NCBI RefSeq assembly: GCF_038396675.1
Contig: NC_088934.1
Span: forward strand, 44,617,501 to 44,681,500
Direction: 5' to 3'
Length of the DNA stretch: 64,000 nt
Origin: Hydra vulgaris
Lineage: Eukaryota > Cnidaria > Hydrozoa > Anthoathecata > Hydridae
Part shown: one piece after another, positions 33,386 through 46,410 of the stretch
How the letters are laid out: each line of letters starts with the position of its first letter
How positions within the stretch are numbered: position 1 is the first letter of the stretch
The notes under the pieces: generated by a model
Told to the model about the DNA's origin: nothing
Databases searched by the model: none
What the model saw: the letters and a program-made list of their open reading frames with translations, nothing else
Program-made: the position numbers and the translations under genes

Positions 33386-34033
33386 AGTATAAACATTAAA
33401 TAAACTCCATTATATCAACAAAAACGTTTCAGTAAAAGAAATTAAGTATTGTATTCACAATGCATACTCAACAGAGAACATTGATAAAATTTTAGCAACA
33501 CAATGAATTTCTTATTATTTGGTAATAAAATTGCGCCTATAAGCTAGCGATCTTTAATTAATAAATCTATTGAAACTTTAAAATAATTGCTCTTTTAACA
33601 TTATGTTATTAAGTTTGTAAGTTTTATTTATAAAGTTATTATTATTATTAAGTTATTAAGTTTTATTTTGGATTTGATAACGACCTATTTACTTCTAATT
33701 ACTTTTCGATTTAGATTTAAATACAACGAAAAAATATAGAAAATGTTAATGTTGCTTTTTTTTTTTGTGGAATGGCTTTTAAAAAAAATTTAATGAAGTT
33801 ATTTTTAATTTTTTAATTTCCCATACAAAAAGCCAAAGAAACACTCTGAAAGTGGACAAAAAAATGGTTCGAGGTTCAACTTAACCAGAGATACCAATTA
33901 GACAATTTCAAGTGACCAATCAATTAGAAAAATTCAAGTGACCAATGAAACAGTTTGAGATAACAAAAGTTCATGATAACCGGTATTAAACTTACCAGGA
34001 ATTAACTGTATATAAAACTTTTAGTCTCTGTGT
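33386..34033. other. AT-rich spacer, no gene seen
   Basis: No coding or repeat structure could be supported apart from the short direct repeat AATTAGA(A/C)AATTTCAAGTGACCAA near 33896-33945. Confidence 0.4.
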
Positions 34034-35170
34034 ACAGGGCCGCCGAGAGCTTTCATGACACCTGGGAAAAAGTAGGCTCTCCTTTAAGCATACATGATTT
34101 TAAAAAGAATTTAAATTAAAAGCATATGCAATCATGTATATGTATGATTGAATACGTTCTTAAAATAGTTTGATTTTTAATGATTCATACAGATGGGAAA
34201 ATAGGCTATAGATTCTTTGAAAGTATTTGGCTCAAGGAGTAAAAAGCGAATACTTCTTCAAACAATTAAGATGCATAATTTCTTCCATAAAGTTGTCTTA
34301 TTTTGCATCATTAGCGTAAATATGCGCCAATTCACGAGATTTTATCTCTAACAAGTCTGGTTACTAATTTTCCTACCAGATGATTGAGAACTATAAAGAA
34401 ACAATTTTTAAATTGTCAAACCTTAATTAAATTTTGGAAATAAATTGATCAAGAGTGTAGTGATAAGGTAAATACTGTTATGTAGATTTTATTTACATAA
34501 CACGGTTATATAAATAGCCGGTTGTCAAAAATTCAGTTTCAAAGCCAAGAGGACCTGCAACGACTCTTGCTTCAGCCAAAATATCAATCCATGATGAGAA
34601 GATGCGGCCGAGATCACTAACTAGTTGTTGAGTAAGAATAACTTCATCATCGATAGTTAGTGAAGTTGACTGAAACAAACGAGTTTTGTAAAAAAGGGCT
34701 ACAAGTACAGTAGTTAATACAGTAAAGTATCTTTTAACTACTTTTTATATACTTATATTCTCTAACTTCCTTTTTATATACTCTAACTTCCATTAAAAGA
34801 ACACACTGCGCCAATGATGCACATTCATGTATGAACTTGTTCTGTGATTCCCATGAGAGGTAATGGTCCTGCATTCGAATTCTCTTTTTTTGGTGATAAG
34901 CTTCGTTTTCTGGATAATTTTTCAATTTTTTTTTATGATTTAAAATCAATTCCAGAACTTCAAGAAAATTGCCGTTCATTTGTATTCCTAACGCAAAAGT
35001 TTGACCTGTTGCAATAATAATTCAAGAAAAGTAAAAAATGCATTTTTAATAAAATAAAAAAAATTGATAAATAAAAAATATATAATTGATCTCTAAACGC
35101 CATGTTTTGTGACGAGAGAAACAATGTTGCATCTAGAATACAGTGCAATATTTCACGCCATACGGCTTGA
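34034..35170 (-). pseudogene. hAT (ZMYM-type) relic
   Basis: The end CAGGGCCGCCGAGAG at 34034 resembles hAT termini. On the - strand, LDATLFLSSQNMAFRD near 35110-35150 and GNFLEVLELI near 34945-34975 match the DUF4371 start (NLAFRGS ... ENFLGVFELL) of the intact hAT at 22-26 kb, with a ~120-bp AT-rich insertion between them. The remainder is too decayed to read continuously. Confidence 0.6.
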
Positions 35171-35213
35171 ATTATTACGCTGTATTTATAAAAAGTCTTC
35201 CAGGTGATTTAAT

Positions 35214-35286
35214 GGTGAATAGGGCTGTTATGATTTGTTTTAATTTAATAGGTGAATAGGGCTGTTATGATTTGTTTTAATTTGAA
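35214..35286. repeat. 37-bp tandem duplication
   Basis: GGTGAATAGGGCTGTTATGA begins at 35214 and 35251. Each copy continues through TTTGTTTTAATTT. Confidence 0.85.
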
Positions 35287-35289
35287 AAC

Positions 35290-37487
35290 TAATCATCCTC
35301 CAGTTGTCTTTTTTTTTCCCCCATTCCTCATTACTATATCTCTCATCATAATTGACAACCCAAAATTTAGTAAAACCATCATCCCAAAAAAATTGATTTA
35401 TTAAAAAGAAGTTTATCAAACCTTTATTAAAATAAGTTAATGGTTAAACAAAAAAAAAATCATTGTAATTGCCATTGTGATGAGTTGCACCATAATGCAA
35501 TTGATAAATACATTAAATCTCATTCCGTATGTATTTTATGTTTTGATAAATACATTTAATCTCGTACCGTATGCATTTTTCACAAAAAATACATACGGTA
35601 TATCATGTGTCGGCTGTCTAAAATTGTTGTAAAATTTATCAAATCTTAAAAGTTAAAATCTTTATTTTATAGCAAGGACTGTAAATACGGCAAAAAATCC
35701 GGTGCTTGGTGATAAGACTTTACTGTCTCCTTCTTATTTCAGCTATTTTTTTTCTTTTTTATATACATATATTCATATATTGATTATTTTTATCATTATA
35801 CGGCAAAATATATGTTAAAACAAAGAATAAGAAAGCGCCAGGCAATGCATCTGCTTCTTGGACAACTTAAAAACCCAAGAACCATAAAATGCATAAAGAT
35901 TTCTTCACCGACATGCTTTCCGTAGCACTACTCCAAGCAGTAAATAATAAACTTGAAAAACGCTTCCAAAACGAAATCGTTTTGAAAACGTTTAAATTGT
36001 TAAAACGTTTCAATTATTAATAAGTAAAGTGCACCAAAATGTTATCTAAATCTACTTATCAGCAAGAAGCCGGATAATTTTGTTAAATATAAAGAGGAAT
36101 TTTTAATTATTAGTTGCCAATCTTAAGCACTTACGTGTTTGTAAACGTAGAAAAAGGGCATCAGTTAAGTACGACGACTCGCTATATATGGATTAGAAGA
36201 GAATAAATGGGAATATACGCATACATAAAAACAATTGACTGGAAAATTTATTCAATGGCCTCTCAAAAAACAACTGTTACCACAATTTTTTTTCAAAAAC
36301 TTCAAGATGCTTGCAAGCGTCGAGTTGACCACGAATAAACCACGAGTTGACTACCTTGACAAAAACTCTTTTTGCTGAAGTGTCCGGCCCATGGGTAACA
36401 CGGGCAGTTAAAAAGGAGACCGATAAAAAAAGTTTATCACGAACATTAAGAACATTACACATCAAAAAGTACAGAAAGAACTCGAAACCCCGGTCAAGAA
36501 TAAATCATTGAATACTGTTGGCGCCCATTTAGGGCTACTCAAAATCAGCGTTTTCCGCTCCACTTACGCTTATTTTTCATACTTCACTTATTTATGGTTA
36601 CTATTACTAGATAGTCGGAAACGCTTTAGCATAACACTGGTGTTCAAGAAAAATTCCAAACTAAAAATATCTATTTAAAAACCAGATATCTTAACTAAAC
36701 TCTAAAAAAAACGTAGAAAAACCTTAAAGGTATATCATACCTTTAAGGTTTTTAAACTATACCCTTTAAAGTAAAACATATTCTTAAGGTAGTAAATTAT
36801 ACCACATATGAATATTTTAGATATAATTATTTACCTTTAAGGTATTGTTTTCTACCTTAAAGGGGTAGGATATGTGACATATCCAAAAGGTAGAAATTTA
36901 TATCTTTTTTTTCTAGTGCGTAGTATCATTTGCAAAGTTATGTAACGATTTGTATGGTACCAGGTTATGAATTATTACATTTTGAACGGTCTCTTATCAA
37001 AAAAGCAACGTGGTTTTGTTTTTAAAAGGTTATGCTTGAAAATCTTTTTTAGGCGCTTGACTAAATAGCAGAAGTTTTTTAGTTGGACTACCCTTTAGAC
37101 GTCATCTTCACGAATCATCAATTAAAAAGTTATTAAATATGGCAATACCCATTTGCGGAATAAGAATGTTCAAGGAAATGCTTGCTGAGTATATGAAAGA
37201 AATAGAATTATTAATAAAACAGTAAGAAGAAAACGTTCTTAGGCTTATTTGTACAAGCGCAAAAACAACTTTTTTTTTAAACATATCTTTTGTTTAACAT
37301 ATTATAAATATTATTTTTACAATGCAATACATATAGATAAGATAAAATACAAAAGTATATACTGGTCAACAAAGAAAACTTAAACCAAATAAGGGCTCAA
37401 AGAAGATATTTTGTACATTGTTGTACACTGATGATGTGTATGCGTATTTATAGGTGTTCATATTTGTGTATGAGTGTGTGTGCGCTT
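35290..37487. other. intergenic, no gene seen; hairpins only
   Basis: It contains AAATACATACGGTAT and its inverted relatives (35515-35610), and a perfect hairpin with 17-bp arms AAAAACCTTAAAGGTAT at 36717-36753. Further ACCTTAAAGG blocks lie near 36835-36865. No convincing coding region. Confidence 0.5.
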
Positions 37488-37532
37488 GTGAGTTTGTTTG
37501 TGTTAGTGTGTGTGTATGTGTGTGTGTGTGTT

Positions 37533-37622
<90 letters not shown>
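37488..37622. repeat. (TG)n microsatellite
   Basis: About 60 TG units with a few TA or TT interruptions. The open frames here (VCVC strings) are artefacts. Confidence 0.96.
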
Positions 37623-37623
<1 letters not shown>

Positions 37624-38204
37624 TCAAGCCAAAAGAAGAAACAAATCAAAAATTAGGAATTTTGATTAATATTATTTTTAACAATATATATTTATTAATG
37701 GGGTTTTAGCTAATCCGACCAATCAGTTTCAATCAAATCAGTTAGTACTTATAAACAGAAAGAAGTATATTTTGAAAACTTATAATGTTAATTTACATAT
37801 GATTCAGAAATTGAGAACTTAGAGAACTGTTTTTAAAATTATATCAATTTTAATATCCTATGTAATCCTCAAAGACCTCATGGTCTTCTTCGAGTATCCG
37901 CTTTTTTTGTTTGTTTATTAAAGATTATTAAGGTTTATTCTTTTTAACGAAGTTTTCCTATTGTAATTTTATTTCTTGCATCATATATTTGTATGAAGGT
38001 TGAAATAAAAAACATAAAAAAGAAAAAAAAAAAAAGATTACAATAATATTACGTTAACAAATATTTTTCATAGAGCTCCTTTGTTCAGGTTTACATAATT
38101 ATGATAATTATTAATTTAGATAATTATTGGATCGTTATGGTTAAAAGATCGTATAAAAAAATAATAATAACAAAGTGTTTTTTTTTGTTTTTGTTTTTTT
38201 TATT
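37623..38204. other. AT-rich spacer, no gene seen
   Basis: No coding or structured feature could be supported. Confidence 0.4.
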
Positions 38205-39720
38205 CCGATTCACTCCCAACAAGGTTGCATGCAACTACTTTTAAGTTTGGAGTTTCTAGAAGAAAAAAAAGAATAGAGTTATAGAGCAAGGAAACGGTTG
38301 AAACTTGAAAAGTTGTAGGTTATATTAGTCGGGAAAACATCAAGACGGGAGAGAGTTTCAAAGGATTGAAATTCGGGGGGGGGGGGGGGGAAACTAGACA
38401 AATAAAAGTTTTTGGAACATGCAGAGACAGATAAAGTAAAAGAATGAGACTTTACTGAATGACGAATCTAGCGAGAATTCGTTTTTGTTAATGGAACTAG
38501 AAATGATAGCTCCTTTGAGCAGCTACTATCCAATACAGCGAGATGCAACTTTAAGACGATGGGAGAGAGACTCAAGTTTGGCAGAGAGCGAGTTTCCATG
38601 AAAGGCGACTCGTGAACAAAAATCTAATCTACTAAAAATGAAGAAGAGTGTTTATCTTCGAAGATGACTTTAATAAAGCGGTTGGAAAGAAGCGATTTGA
38701 TAATCTCAAAAACTTTACCAGACACACCCTATTAAGTGAGCTTGCGGAAAAACCAGCAAGCTAAATTTTTCAGAAAGTTTTTGATATGTCAAGAGCAATA
38801 GCCCTTGCTTTTTTGCCATCTAATGCACGATAACATTTTTTAGTCACAGCAGTTAGCAAGCCAATTGTAGAGCAAGAGGATCAAAAACTGTATCGATTAT
38901 CTAATAGTAAGCTATTTGACTCAAGATGAAATGTAAGAAATTTGTTTATCAAAAATTCAAAGAACTTGCTAATAACAGAAAAAGACTGATTGGACAATAA
39001 TTGGAGGGGTCAGAATGTTCTCCAAAATTTTTGAATATCGGAAAAACAAATACTATTTTCTACTTGGAAGGAAAATAAGTCTCAGTCGAGCACTTATTAA
39101 ATAGTTAGTTATTAAATATCAAGTTGATAGAATCGAAGAGAGTTCTGGATAAAAATTATGTAAGACTATGATAGGAATGTTGTTGTGACCGCAAGCCGTA
39201 GAAGAGTTTAATTGAGATGTAACTTTAGCAACAGAAACTGGAGTGATTTGTATACCTAAGAATGGGTTAACCTTTAAATTGGAATGGAAGGAAAAGAATT
39301 ATAAGATTAAAGAGTTAAATTAGAAGAAACGTTTTTTGAAAATAGTTATCCTTGGTAGAGGTAATAAGATCAGTTCCATGAATGAGACATGAAATGTTTG
39401 ACCTACCGTTGTTAATGACGCTGTTGAAGATTTTCCAAAAGCCTTTAGAGCTTTTGAGTTAAGACTCGGGATTTACTGAGAATAATGAAGCTTAGCATCA
39501 GGCAATACTTTTAAACATCAATTTCTTGTAATAATAAACAGCCGTTTTTTCTTTAGAGAGTTATTTATTTGAAAAAGATGAAAAAAATGACTACGGTTAA
39601 ATATAGCAGCTGCGCAAGAAGTAAAAATCATTGAGAAGAATTGGGTTAGACTTGAAACCAACAAGAAGAAACAAAATCTTCCGTTCCTGCCTAAATCTGG
39701 GAGGTTTTGTAGGTGGCGCA
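38205..39720 (-). mobile_element. decayed Jockey-like LINE copy (RT half)
   Basis: On the - strand the fragments SSKGFWKIFNSVINNG, LITSTKDNYFQKTF, FYRALDGKKARAIALDMSKT (degraded RT block) and the 3' end TAGTTGCATGCAACCTTGTT match the LINE at 41345-44500. For example, ATTGTGCATTAGAT occurs at 43316 on +, and its complement occurs near 38820 here. Stops occur in every frame. An unrelated poly-G tract lies at 38376-38390. Confidence 0.7.
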
Positions 39721-39740
39721 TTTATCAGCTAATCGTTTCA

Positions 39741-41293
39741 ATTCTAGTGATAAATAGGTTTTGTGTGGTTTCCTCAAGGTTCTGTTCTAGGCCCTCCCTT
39801 TGTTGTTAGTCTACGTTAACGACCTCATCAACTTTGTTCACTTCTCGTTAGTTTATCTTTTTGCTGATGATATAAACTCTTGCACACGAACAAATCGTAT
39901 CATTCTTTATGTAAAAATGTTAATTCGGATCTAAGAGGTATAGTTCACTGGTTAAATGCTAACCTAATATGTCTTAACACCAAAAAAAATGAAAAAATTT
40001 TCTCCGAAAATGAAAAATCTCCGCGAAAAAACTATTTCTTAAAAAATGCTGAAATCAAAATTAATAATAAACGGCTATATTCTTCGAGAATTATTAAATA
40101 TCTTGGTGTGTTAATTGAATGCAATCTTTCCTGGAACTTTCACATTGATGAGCTAAGCAAGAAACTCAAGCTAACTGTATCCTTTCAATAATTCCTCATT
40201 ATGTCAATAAGTTTACACTCAAGAATATTTACTATGCATTATTCTCATCTTATCTTAGATATTGTTGTCAAGTTTGTTGTCAAGTTGGGAACCAACGCTT
40301 TAACAAGTTGCTATTGTCTCAGCGTTAATCCATTAAATTTATAAACTTCTAACCAATTTAATTAGATACATGGGAGTCCTTTAAAAATCTTTTCATTCCA
40401 ACATTTTTAGCGCTAGTAAAGTATGCTAGTCTTCTTTTTGTTTTCGACTCCTTAAATAAAAACTTACCATCTTCCATAACAAATTTGTTTACAGAAAGTA
40501 GATTAGTACATTCCTGCTCTACTAGAAATATACACAATAGAAAACTAAATGTACCAAACTTCTGGGTTTAAAACCCAGAAGTTTGGTAAACATTCTATTG
40601 TTTACCAGTGCGCCTGTAAATGGAACAGGAGCCTTACATGCATTTTGAATGAGTCCAAAAAACTACATTCTAAAATACCTTTACTCCATCTTAAACAAAA
40701 TCAATTTAAAAAAATTTTAGAAAACTTTTTATTCTAACTTTTAGACACTTTTATCCTTACTATTAAAATGTTCTTTTAATTTTCTTTTTGTTATCATTAG
40801 TACTTTTTGCTTATTTCTTTTTTTATTATTAAAACCTGCAAATTATGGTTTCTACATGTTCGTTTTTAATGTATGTTCTATGTGCTTTAATCTATGTGTT
40901 TACGGTCCATTATGTATATTTACGGTTTCAATGTATGTCTTTGCTTATTATTACTTATATTATATTTAAAAATTGATGGCACTCCTTTGATCGGATTTTT
41001 GCGTGAGTGACACCATCCTAAATAAATCATTAACTCACTAGATAATTAACTTATGCTTATAACTACCATTAATATATTTATTATTATTTTCTAATTATAA
41101 TTATTGTAAACGTACTTATTATTACTATTACTGTAATTTGTATTAATTCTTATATCTAAAAATTGCTTACCTTATAGCAAAATGCCTAACTATATTGTTA
41201 TTATTATTATTTTTATTATTATCGAAATTGTAAAATTGATTTACGGAAAATAAATAGCTTGCTGTTGTTGTTGCTGCTGTTGCTGTTGTTGTT
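39741..41293 (+). mobile_element. 5'-truncated LINE of a second family (RT C-terminal half)
   Basis: It starts in the RT: WFPQGSVLGPPF (frameshift) VYVNDLINFVHFSLVYLFAD D, then WLNANLICLNTKKNEKIF, YSSRIIKYLGVLIECNLSWN FHIDELSKKL. A last block GFKTQKFGKHSIVYQCACKW N is followed by LLHLKQNQFKKILENFLF. The 3' UTR ends in a (TTG/TGC)n tail at 41262-41293, a tail type seen in CR1/RTE-like LINEs. The order of blocks fits the CR1/Jockey group. Confidence 0.78.
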
Positions 41294-42117
41294 AAGACAG
41301 AAAAGACATCAGAAAGAAAATAAATCAAAAAGAAAATCCCAAAAAAAATCCCAGTCAGCTTTAGAGTAGTAGTAAGTAGTAGTAGATTGAAAAATCATTC
41401 AGGTCAGGTTATCCTGCTACTGGTAACATGTAACCCAGTACAATCTGCTTCATGTCCTGCTGCCTTGTTGGATATGCATTTTTAGGCAAAGGCTAAGGAG
41501 ATGCCAACTCTGACTTCAAACACTCCCTGACTTGGGGCTCTTAGTTGAATAAAGGAAATAGTGTCTCGATAAAAATACTCATCTTGGGCAGATGTTAAAT
41601 GCATTCGGCTACTGTCTTGTTGAAGGTCTCCTAAGCAAAGACTTAAGGGGTAAACAGATTCCATCTGTTGACCAGCCTAGCAACCCTTCTTCATCTATTA
41701 GGCTGGCGTAGATGTGTTTTTAATACATTGTTTCCAGTTTAGGATGTTGAATGCTAAATCTTCTTGACTCAATGCATGGGTTTTGTTTGTGTCTCTGTTT
41801 TTATGACTAGGCAACTCATTCTATTATCTCCTAATGAGGGTACAGCTCTAAAACTCAGTTTTATGGTTCTGAGGCCGACTGGTAGTCAGGTTTCCCGAAC
41901 TCTGTGGTAGCTCTCAGAGAGGCTGATTCCATCAACAGCTGAAAAACATCAAAGTATTAACAACCCTGTTTGTACTTTTGGTGTGCATTTCGGAGACCAT
42001 ATTTAGATCCCTTGTTACGGCTCAGGGTTTATTAATAGTAATGAGGCAATTGCTTGGGCTATTAAACAGTGTTCTGAGTACTATCTATGCTTTGAGTCAA
42101 GTTCTTCAATCTAAATT

Positions 42118-43060
42118 TAAAATGAATAAAGTACCAAAAACTATAAAATACAAAAAACCATCACCATTACCAAGTTCTCTAAACCTATCATTCACTAATA
42201 CTCGTGGTCTCTGAAGTAACTTTTCTTCTCTTGAGTCTTATCTCTTGCAAAGTTAACCAGACCTACTTGCTCTTTGTGAGACTAATTTGAGTTCAGCTGT
42301 CTCATCTTGCGATCTTAGTGTTGATGGTTATATTCCTTTAATTCGTAAAGACTAGTCACATGCTTGGCGTGGGCATTTACATTCGTAAGAATTCCATTTA
42401 TCGTGAGACTAGGTTTGAATCCACAGACTATTCTTTCATGTGCTTTCGTTTAGCACCACTTTACTCTATTGCCTTTCTCTTTGTTCTATATCGCTCTCCT
42501 TCATCTCAAGACTGCACTCTTTTTGACGTTATTTCTGATCATATTGACCAAGCCCTCTCTCTTTATCCATCAGCTAATTTATTTGTTGTCGGTAGCTTTA
42601 ATGCTCACCACTCTGAATGGCTTGGCTCTAGTGTGGTTCTGTAGTGATAACTTTTGTCTTTCTCAATCCTTATCTCAAATAGCGAGCTTTCCAACTCGCT
42701 TTCCAAACAACCCGAATCATTTACCTTCTCTACTCAACTTATGTCTTGTTTCTAATCCTAATCAGTACTCAGTTTCTCCACATTCACCCTTGGGTGCTTC
42801 TGATCACAGTTTGATCTCTCTAAAACTAATATCTCATTCTTCTTCTTCACCTGAATCCCCTTATTATCGTACCTCTTACAACTACCTTAAAGCTAACTGG
42901 GATTCTTTCCGTGATTTTCTTCGTGATGGCCCTTGGGTAGAAACCTTCCGTCTTCCTGTCAATAAATATGCTTCTTACATAACTTCGTGGATTCAGGCTG
43001 GCATGGAATTTTTTATTCCCTCTCGAAGATTCCAGGTAAGCCTCACTCTCCTCCATGGTT
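42118..43060 (+). pseudogene. LINE copy A endonuclease, broken
   Basis: Readable blocks are KYKKPSPLPSSLNLSFTNTR, LLALCETNLSS, GVGIYIRKNSIYRETRFEST, FVLYRSPSSQDCTLFDVISD, SANLFVVGSFNAHHSEWLGS and SPLGASDHSLISLKL (the SDH catalytic end). YYRTSYNYLKANWDSFRDFL follows. Frame changes and stops lie near 42210, 42355 and 42640. Confidence 0.8.
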
Positions 43061-43129
43061 TTCCTCACACTGTGCTGCTGCGATTGCCAATCGAAACTGT
43101 TACTTCCATATCTATCAGCAAAACAATTC

Positions 43130-44069
43130 TCGATCTGATTCGTTTAACTTCAGCCCTATTAGCCTTCTTCCTATCATAAGTAAGGTTTTTGAACCTTTAA
43201 TTAACAAACACTTAATTTCTCATTTTGAATCTAATAACTTTCTGACCATCAATATGGATTATTATCTTCTCGTTCTACAGCTGATTTGCTAACATTAATA
43301 ACAGATAGGTTTTATTGTGCATTAGATTAAGGTGGAGAGGTTAAGACCACCGCTCTTGACATTTCGAAAGCTTTTGATAAAGTTTGGCATGCTGGTCTTG
43401 CCCATAAGCTTTCTTCTTATGGTGTATCTGGCAACATCTTTAAGATTATTGAATCCTTCCTTTTCTAATTGTACTATAAAAGTTGTCCTCGATGGACAGC
43501 ACTCTTGTTCTTTTTCTGTAACTTCTGGGGTTCCCCAAGGTTCTATCCTTGGCCCTATACTCTTTTGAATTTACATTAACGATCTTCCAGATATTCTCAC
43601 ATCTAAGGTGGCATTGTTTGCTGATGATACTACCATTTATTCTTGTCGTGATAAGAAACCAACACTCTCTGATTGCTTGGAGGGGACATTTGAGCTTGAA
43701 AAGGATCTCACTTCTGCTACAGCATGGGGCTCACAGTGGCTGGTGAACTTCAATACAGATAAAACTCAATTTTTTTCAGCCAATTGTTATCGCAATAAGT
43801 TAGATCTTTCTAAATTTATGAACGGTGATGTACACGATGAGTCATCTACTCTTCATCTTCTAGGATTAACTCTTTATTCCGATCTTCCTTTGAAACCTAT
43901 ATCAAATCAGTTGCTCTTTATCGAGCTCAACACTTTCATACTTCGGATTCTGTTCTCTATCTCTATAAATCTTAAATCCTGCCTTGTATGGGATACTGTT
44001 GCCATATCTGGGGCGGATCTTCTAATGATGCGCTTTCTCTTTAAGACAAGGTGCGAAAACGCATTGTAA
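43130..44069 (+). pseudogene. LINE copy A reverse transcriptase, broken
   Basis: Blocks are SFNFSPISLLPIISKVFEPL, ALDISKAFDKVWHAGLAHKL, SVTSGVPQGSILGPILF, KVALFADDTTIYSCRDKKPT and WLVNFNTDKTQFF. The sequence QQNNSRSD joins directly to SFNFSPISLLP, so the usual stretch between the endonuclease and the RT start is deleted. Several frameshifts; not functional. Confidence 0.82.
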
Positions 44070-44503
44070 ACACAGTTGTCCTGCTCTTGCAGCCAACCTC
44101 CAACCATTATCACATTGTCGTAATGTTGCTTCTCTTTCTCTTTTCTACAAATACTATAATGGACACTGCTCTAAAGAGCTAGCGTCTCTTGTGCCACCTA
44201 CTAAAATTCATTCTCGTGTTACTCATCATTCACTTAAGTCCCATCCTTTTTCTGTGACTATTCCTAAGTGCTCCAAAACGCTTATTCGTTTAGTTTTTTT
44301 CCTCGAACATCAGTTTTTTGGAATTCGTCTCCTTCACCTTGCTTTCCTGATTCATATAATTTGCAATCCTTTAAGTCGTCCGTCAATTGTTATCTTTCTC
44401 TACAATCTTCATCTTTTCTCTTCCAGCAAATTCCAACTCTACTCATTGGTTGCTTGCAGCATTGTTGGAAGCGAAGATGTTTAAAAATTAAAAAAATTAA
44501 AAA

Positions 44504-45960
44504 TTAAATGTAGAAGTTATAGGCTTTAGTGACAGCAGAATTAGTGGCGTTGGAGCCAAGCCATTCAGTGTGGTGAGCATTAAAGTCACCATTAACAGAA
44601 ATATTGTCAGAGGGGTATAAAGAAAGGGCATGGTAAACTTTATCGGAAAATACATCTAAAAGATGCAGTCTTGCGAATAAAGAGCAAAGAGAAAGGCGAT
44701 AGAGTGAAGAGGTGCTTAGCAGAAGCACATAAAAGTATGGTCAAAGGATTCAAACTTAGCTTCACAGCAAATAGGTGAATTTATGCGTATGTATACCCCT
44801 AAGCCAGGGTTAGGGTTAGGGTATTAGAGAGTATATTATTATTTTACCACCAACATTTTCTACCATTCCAATGTTTTTCATTTTTCAGAAATTTTTTATG
44901 ATCAATATATGAGAAAGTAACCTGACCTCTAAATATACTACACAAAATAAAAATCCAAGTTTAAATAGTAGCTATGGAACTTTACTAAATCCTAAACAAT
45001 TTCAAAAGCGTACGTAGTTTTTAGGGGGAGAGGGGGCTTAAAGTGCGCATGGCAACAGAGGGGAAGGAGGGGGAAAATTCTCCATATTATCATAGATAAT
45101 ATAGGGTAGGACTATTCGAGTTTTTGCAAACCAAAGGATAGTACCCATCAACACTGAGATCTGAAAAAGAAATAGCGAGATTTAAATTAGTCTTATTAAG
45201 AGCAATTAAGTCTGCTGAACTTTGCAAGAGGTAGTATTAAACTGAAGGAAGGTTTCTTTGCAGACCACGAATATTTGTAAAAGATATTTTAAAACAGTTA
45301 GATGGTGGGAATGGTTTTTTATGTTTCATGTGTTGGGTTACTTTTGGCATGATTTAAGTTTTAAAAGAACTTGACTCATTTATAGATAAAGCACGGTCTC
45401 CTAAGCAATGAGCTATGCCGTTGTTTCAGTCCTGCTAATTAATCTTAGTTCGTAACTTAGGGCTCCTTATGTGACCTTTACAATGCTCACCAAAGGCAAT
45501 AACAGGGACACCATACATGCGTAACATGGCACTTTTAATACTCTAATACTTTATAGCTGTTGGTGGAATCAGCTTTCTTTTTTTTTAATTTTATTTTAGG
45601 TACCCCAAGAAGTCCTTACGTTCTTATTACAGAGCCCCGCTGAATATCATTTGAAAGAAAGTTCACGCCTACTTCCTTACCCCTTAAGTCTTTGCCTAGG
45701 AGGTCTTCTACAAGACAGTAGCTGGACGCAGTTAACATCTGCCTATGATGAGTATTTTTATTGAGACACAATCTCTAGCCTTTTCTTAACCAAGAGCCTC
45801 AAGGCAAGCAATTTTTAAGTTGGAGTTTGTTTCTCCTAGCCTTTGCCTCAAAAAGCAAATCCTAAATGGCAGCAGGGAATGGGCAGGTAGTGCTAGATTA
45901 CATGATACCAGTAGCTGGTGATTGTGATAATCCTGAACCTGATCTACCCAGGAGTAGTTA
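44504..45960 (-). mobile_element. Jockey-like LINE copy B, tail-to-tail with copy A
   Basis: The - strand carries a 5' region matching 41400-41660 (GCCTTTGCCT, GGCAGCAGGG, ACCAGTAGC). At 44504-44728 it carries endonuclease sequence LYRLSLCSLFARLHLLDVFS and GDFNAHHTEWLGSNATN, nearly the same as copy A. It stops inside the endonuclease exactly at the A tail of copy A. A SINE fragment interrupts it at 45575-45683. Confidence 0.8.
45575..45683 (-). mobile_element. 5'-truncated SINE inside LINE copy B
   Basis: The reverse complement contains CGTGAACTTTCTTTCAAATG and GTAAGGACTTCTTGGGGTAC followed by an A-rich tail, matching the 3' half of the SINE at 9034-9222. The LINE B sequence diverges from copy A exactly here. 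Confidence 0.78.
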
Positions 45961-46261
45961 AAAAGAAAATAAACTATATTTCTTTAGTTCACAGTGCCGG
46001 TAATTCCGGTTTCTATGTAACTGCGCTTTGTTTGTACAATCTTTGTTTTTATCTCGTTTCATAACTATTATTTTCGTTTTACCTAAATCTATTAATCAAA
46101 ATCTTGATTAGTGTCTGAGCAAATCTAGACTTAGATTGAATGGTTTTCAAAACAAATTATAAAAACTTATAATTATTGAAAACTTGATAACCTCTAATTA
46201 TGGTCATGCAAACGTTTAAAATGTACAAAATGTTGTTCATATGATGTTAAAGTTAAAAACA

Positions 46262-46410
46262 AACTCTAATAATGTTTGCAGATGATACAAATTTATTTCT
46301 TATAAATAATGATGTCAATCATCTATATAACATGGCTTCTTCAGATAAATTAAATTCAGTTAAAAGGTATCAAAACACGTTATTTTTTATACAACGCAAT
46401 CTCGGCACTC
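46262..46410 (+). pseudogene. small LINE RT fragment
   Basis: Reads IMFADDTNLFLINNDVNHLY NMASS, the catalytic ADD block plus downstream residues, close in type to the LINE at 28711-30693 (MFADDTNLFVSKSDINELFA). It is isolated; the flanks are not recognisable. Confidence 0.7.

Larger units (their letters stand above)
41345..44500 (+). mobile_element. Jockey-like LINE copy A with internal deletion
   Basis: The 5' region (41400-41660) is shared in inverted orientation with copy B (45670-45960). The endonuclease follows, then a join with missing sequence near 43130, then RT and a 3' end in an A-rich tail at about 44470-44500. Three other copies of the family are in the window. Confidence 0.82.

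Noticed and set aside
36277-36465. 62-codon - strand frame
   Set aside because: No domain or splice context was seen. The frame length is within chance expectation for this less AT-rich patch.
41262-41293. (CAG)n/(TTG)n coding repeat
   Set aside because: It sits at the very 3' end of a LINE and is best read as its microsatellite tail, not a polyglutamine or polyleucine coding run.
44804-44826. Telomere-like AGGGTTAGGGTTAGGG
   Set aside because: Only about two and a half TTAGGG units inside LINE copy B. Too short to claim an interstitial telomere.
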